From Mobilitalea sp. (lineage in GTDB: Bacteria; Bacillota_A; Clostridia; Lachnospirales; Lachnospiraceae), in assembly GCA_029974875.1 (NCBI GenBank), contig JARKQP010000165.1:1-14057 (forward strand): DNA of 14,057 bases, given 5' to 3'. Below, piece by piece: positions 13,081 through 14,057 of the stretch (its first letter is position 1; each line of letters begins with the position of its first letter). The translations under genes were made by a program, and so were the position numbers. The notes below the pieces were generated by a model that was not told the DNA's origin, ran no database searches, and saw nothing but the letters and a program-made list of their open reading frames with translations.

Positions 13081-14046
13081 CTATATCATTTTCCTCATAA
13101 TTGCAAATTGTTGTACCGTTCTGAAGCCGGCCTGGCTATATATCTTACCCGCAGGATTCTCCGATCCGGTATATAAGGACATATACTCCGCCCCCGCCCT
13201 CTTCTCTTCTTCACAAAGCTTATAGAACAGTATAGTACCCAGTCCATGCCCTTCATGCTCCTTCACAACCCCGATTCCCGTAAAGTATCCCCTTCCACTC
13301 TTCTGCCTTATGACGGGGCCTGCAAAGCCGACCGCTTCCCCGTCCTTCGCCGCAATTACTATGGGGATATGCTCCCTGGTGGAATTAAGGATTTCCTTCT
13401 CCCATAAGGGATTCTCCAGCCGGGACAGCATCTCGGCCACCTTGCTGTGGCGTTTTTCATCAAACAGGGTAACCTCATAATTGGAACTAGCCGCCTTTTC
13501 CTCCTTCTCCCGGATGGCTCCCGGAATATGAAATTCCTTAAGGTTAAGATACATTGCATTCTCCGTGGCACGCTCCACATAGCCAAAGCTTAATAATTCC
13601 CGGTACAGCCGGCTGTCCTTAAAAACCCCGGGTGCATTGTTATGCTCATGCTGCTGTGTATTCTTAATATACCAGGGAAGCATCATGGGATTAAAGAATA
13701 ACACCTCCGATTGTGTCTTTCCTGCCTTTATGAATGTTTCTTCAATCACACTTAATAACAATTGGTAATTCTCCGTGCTTTCGTAGGGCTCTTTTATAAT
13801 CACGCAGGTAATGTACCCGCTGGTATGGCCCAGGGGCAGGGAATCTCCCATACAGCCGCAGGCAAAGCCGACAAGCTCCCCCTCCTCCCGCATAAGAAAG
13901 GCCTGTTCCGGATTAAAGTAAGGATTCCGGGCAAAAATCTCTGAGAATGATGTCTCGTTCAGTTCTTTATATCCTATTATAGTTGCAGCTTCATTCCATA
14001 AGCTGATAATATCTTTCGCGTCCTTTTCCTGATATGTTTCTATCAT
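13081..14046 (-). CDS. Two-domain GNAT N-acetyltransferase, possible GlmA-like glucosaminide acetyltransferase
   Basis: A 321-residue cytoplasmic protein made of two GNAT folds. The C-terminal one (about 185-321) has the acetyl-CoA motif A, TGIGVVKEHEGHGLGTILFY (256-275), and the closing motif NPAGKIYSQAGF (297-308). The N-terminal one (about 1-165) has GELVGFACG but no Q/R-x-x-G-x-G loop, so it is probably catalytically degenerate. The start has GGAGG at 5 nt. From memory, Clostridium acetobutylicum encodes a GNAT, GlmA, near nagZ that acetylates terminal glucosamine of muropeptides; this protein sits in a comparable setting, so that role is a good guess but not shown by sequence. Generic GNATs acetylating other amines remain possible. 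Only 11 nt lie upstream, so the operon's beginning is outside the window. Confidence 0.85.
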   Translation of the reverse strand: MIETYQEKDAKDIISLWNEAATIIGYKELNETSFSEIFARNPYFNPEQAFLMREEGELVGFACGCMGDSLPLGHTSGYITCVIIKEPYESTENYQLLLSVIEETFIKAGKTQSEVLFFNPMMLPWYIKNTQQHEHNNAPGVFKDSRLYRELLSFGYVERATENAMYLNLKEFHIPGAIREKEEKAASSNYEVTLFDEKRHSKVAEMLSRLENPLWEKEILNSTREHIPIVIAAKDGEAVGFAGPVIRQKSGRGYFTGIGVVKEHEGHGLGTILFYKLCEEEKRAGAEYMSLYTGSENPAGKIYSQAGFRTVQQFAIMRKMI

Positions 14047-14057
14047 AATAACCTCCA

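Overview
The window looks like a chromosomal segment of an anaerobic, low-to-mid GC member of the Bacillota, most likely a Lachnospiraceae or related Clostridia species. The reasons are strong Shine-Dalgarno sites (GGAGG or AAGGAG, 5-8 nt before most starts), a Gram-positive style lipobox lipoprotein, BMP-type nucleoside transport genes, and a NamZ/NagZ/GNAT wall-recycling set of the kind known from Firmicutes. This is inference from gene content; no rRNA or marker gene is present. Every confident gene lies on the minus strand, so transcription runs from high to low coordinates. I saw no tRNA, rRNA, CRISPR array, transposase or integrase.

Right module (about 14050 to 9270): a two-domain GNAT acetyltransferase, a PIG-L/LmbE-fold protein, a NagZ-like GH3 beta-N-acetylhexosaminidase and a NamZ-like (DUF1343/GH171) exo-muramidase. 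None has a visible signal peptide. Together they read as cytoplasmic breakdown of imported peptidoglycan fragments (MurNAc-GlcNAc chains), with a possible de-/re-N-acetylation step. Importer, kinase and MurNAc-6-P etherase are not in view. The PIG-L protein lacks the usual catalytic aspartate of the HPDD motif (it reads HIGD).

Middle (9270 to 5912): 373 bases after namZ hold an unusual leader-like region. It has four CTTATCAT repeats that form a chain of overlapping mini-ORFs on the minus strand, two mutually exclusive long-range pairings around a T7 run, and a 38-codon ORF with an excellent ribosome site. Then comes an 830-residue membrane Cache-PAS-GGDEF-EAL c-di-GMP enzyme with its own promoter. 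The roughly 490 bases after it hold a strong hairpin and fragments of open frame that may be decayed coding sequence.

Left module (5910 to 1): mtnA (methylthioribose-1-phosphate isomerase) with its own promoter, then deoR-type regulator - mtnP-like phosphorylase - BMP lipoprotein - ABC ATPase - permease (only its first 11 codons are in the window). The mtnA and deoR promoters carry the same architecture: -35, a 17-bp spacer, the same TATGTT -10, and TGTTT/AAACA boxes overlapping the -10. This points to one regulon under the local DeoR protein. The simplest reading is an import-and-salvage pathway: a 5'-modified or ordinary purine nucleoside is taken up, phosphorolysed, and its sugar-1-phosphate isomerised to a ribulose-1-phosphate type product. 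The phosphorylase has Asn where adenine-specific MTA phosphorylases have Asp, so its substrate may be a 6-oxopurine nucleoside (for example methylthioinosine or inosine) rather than MTA.
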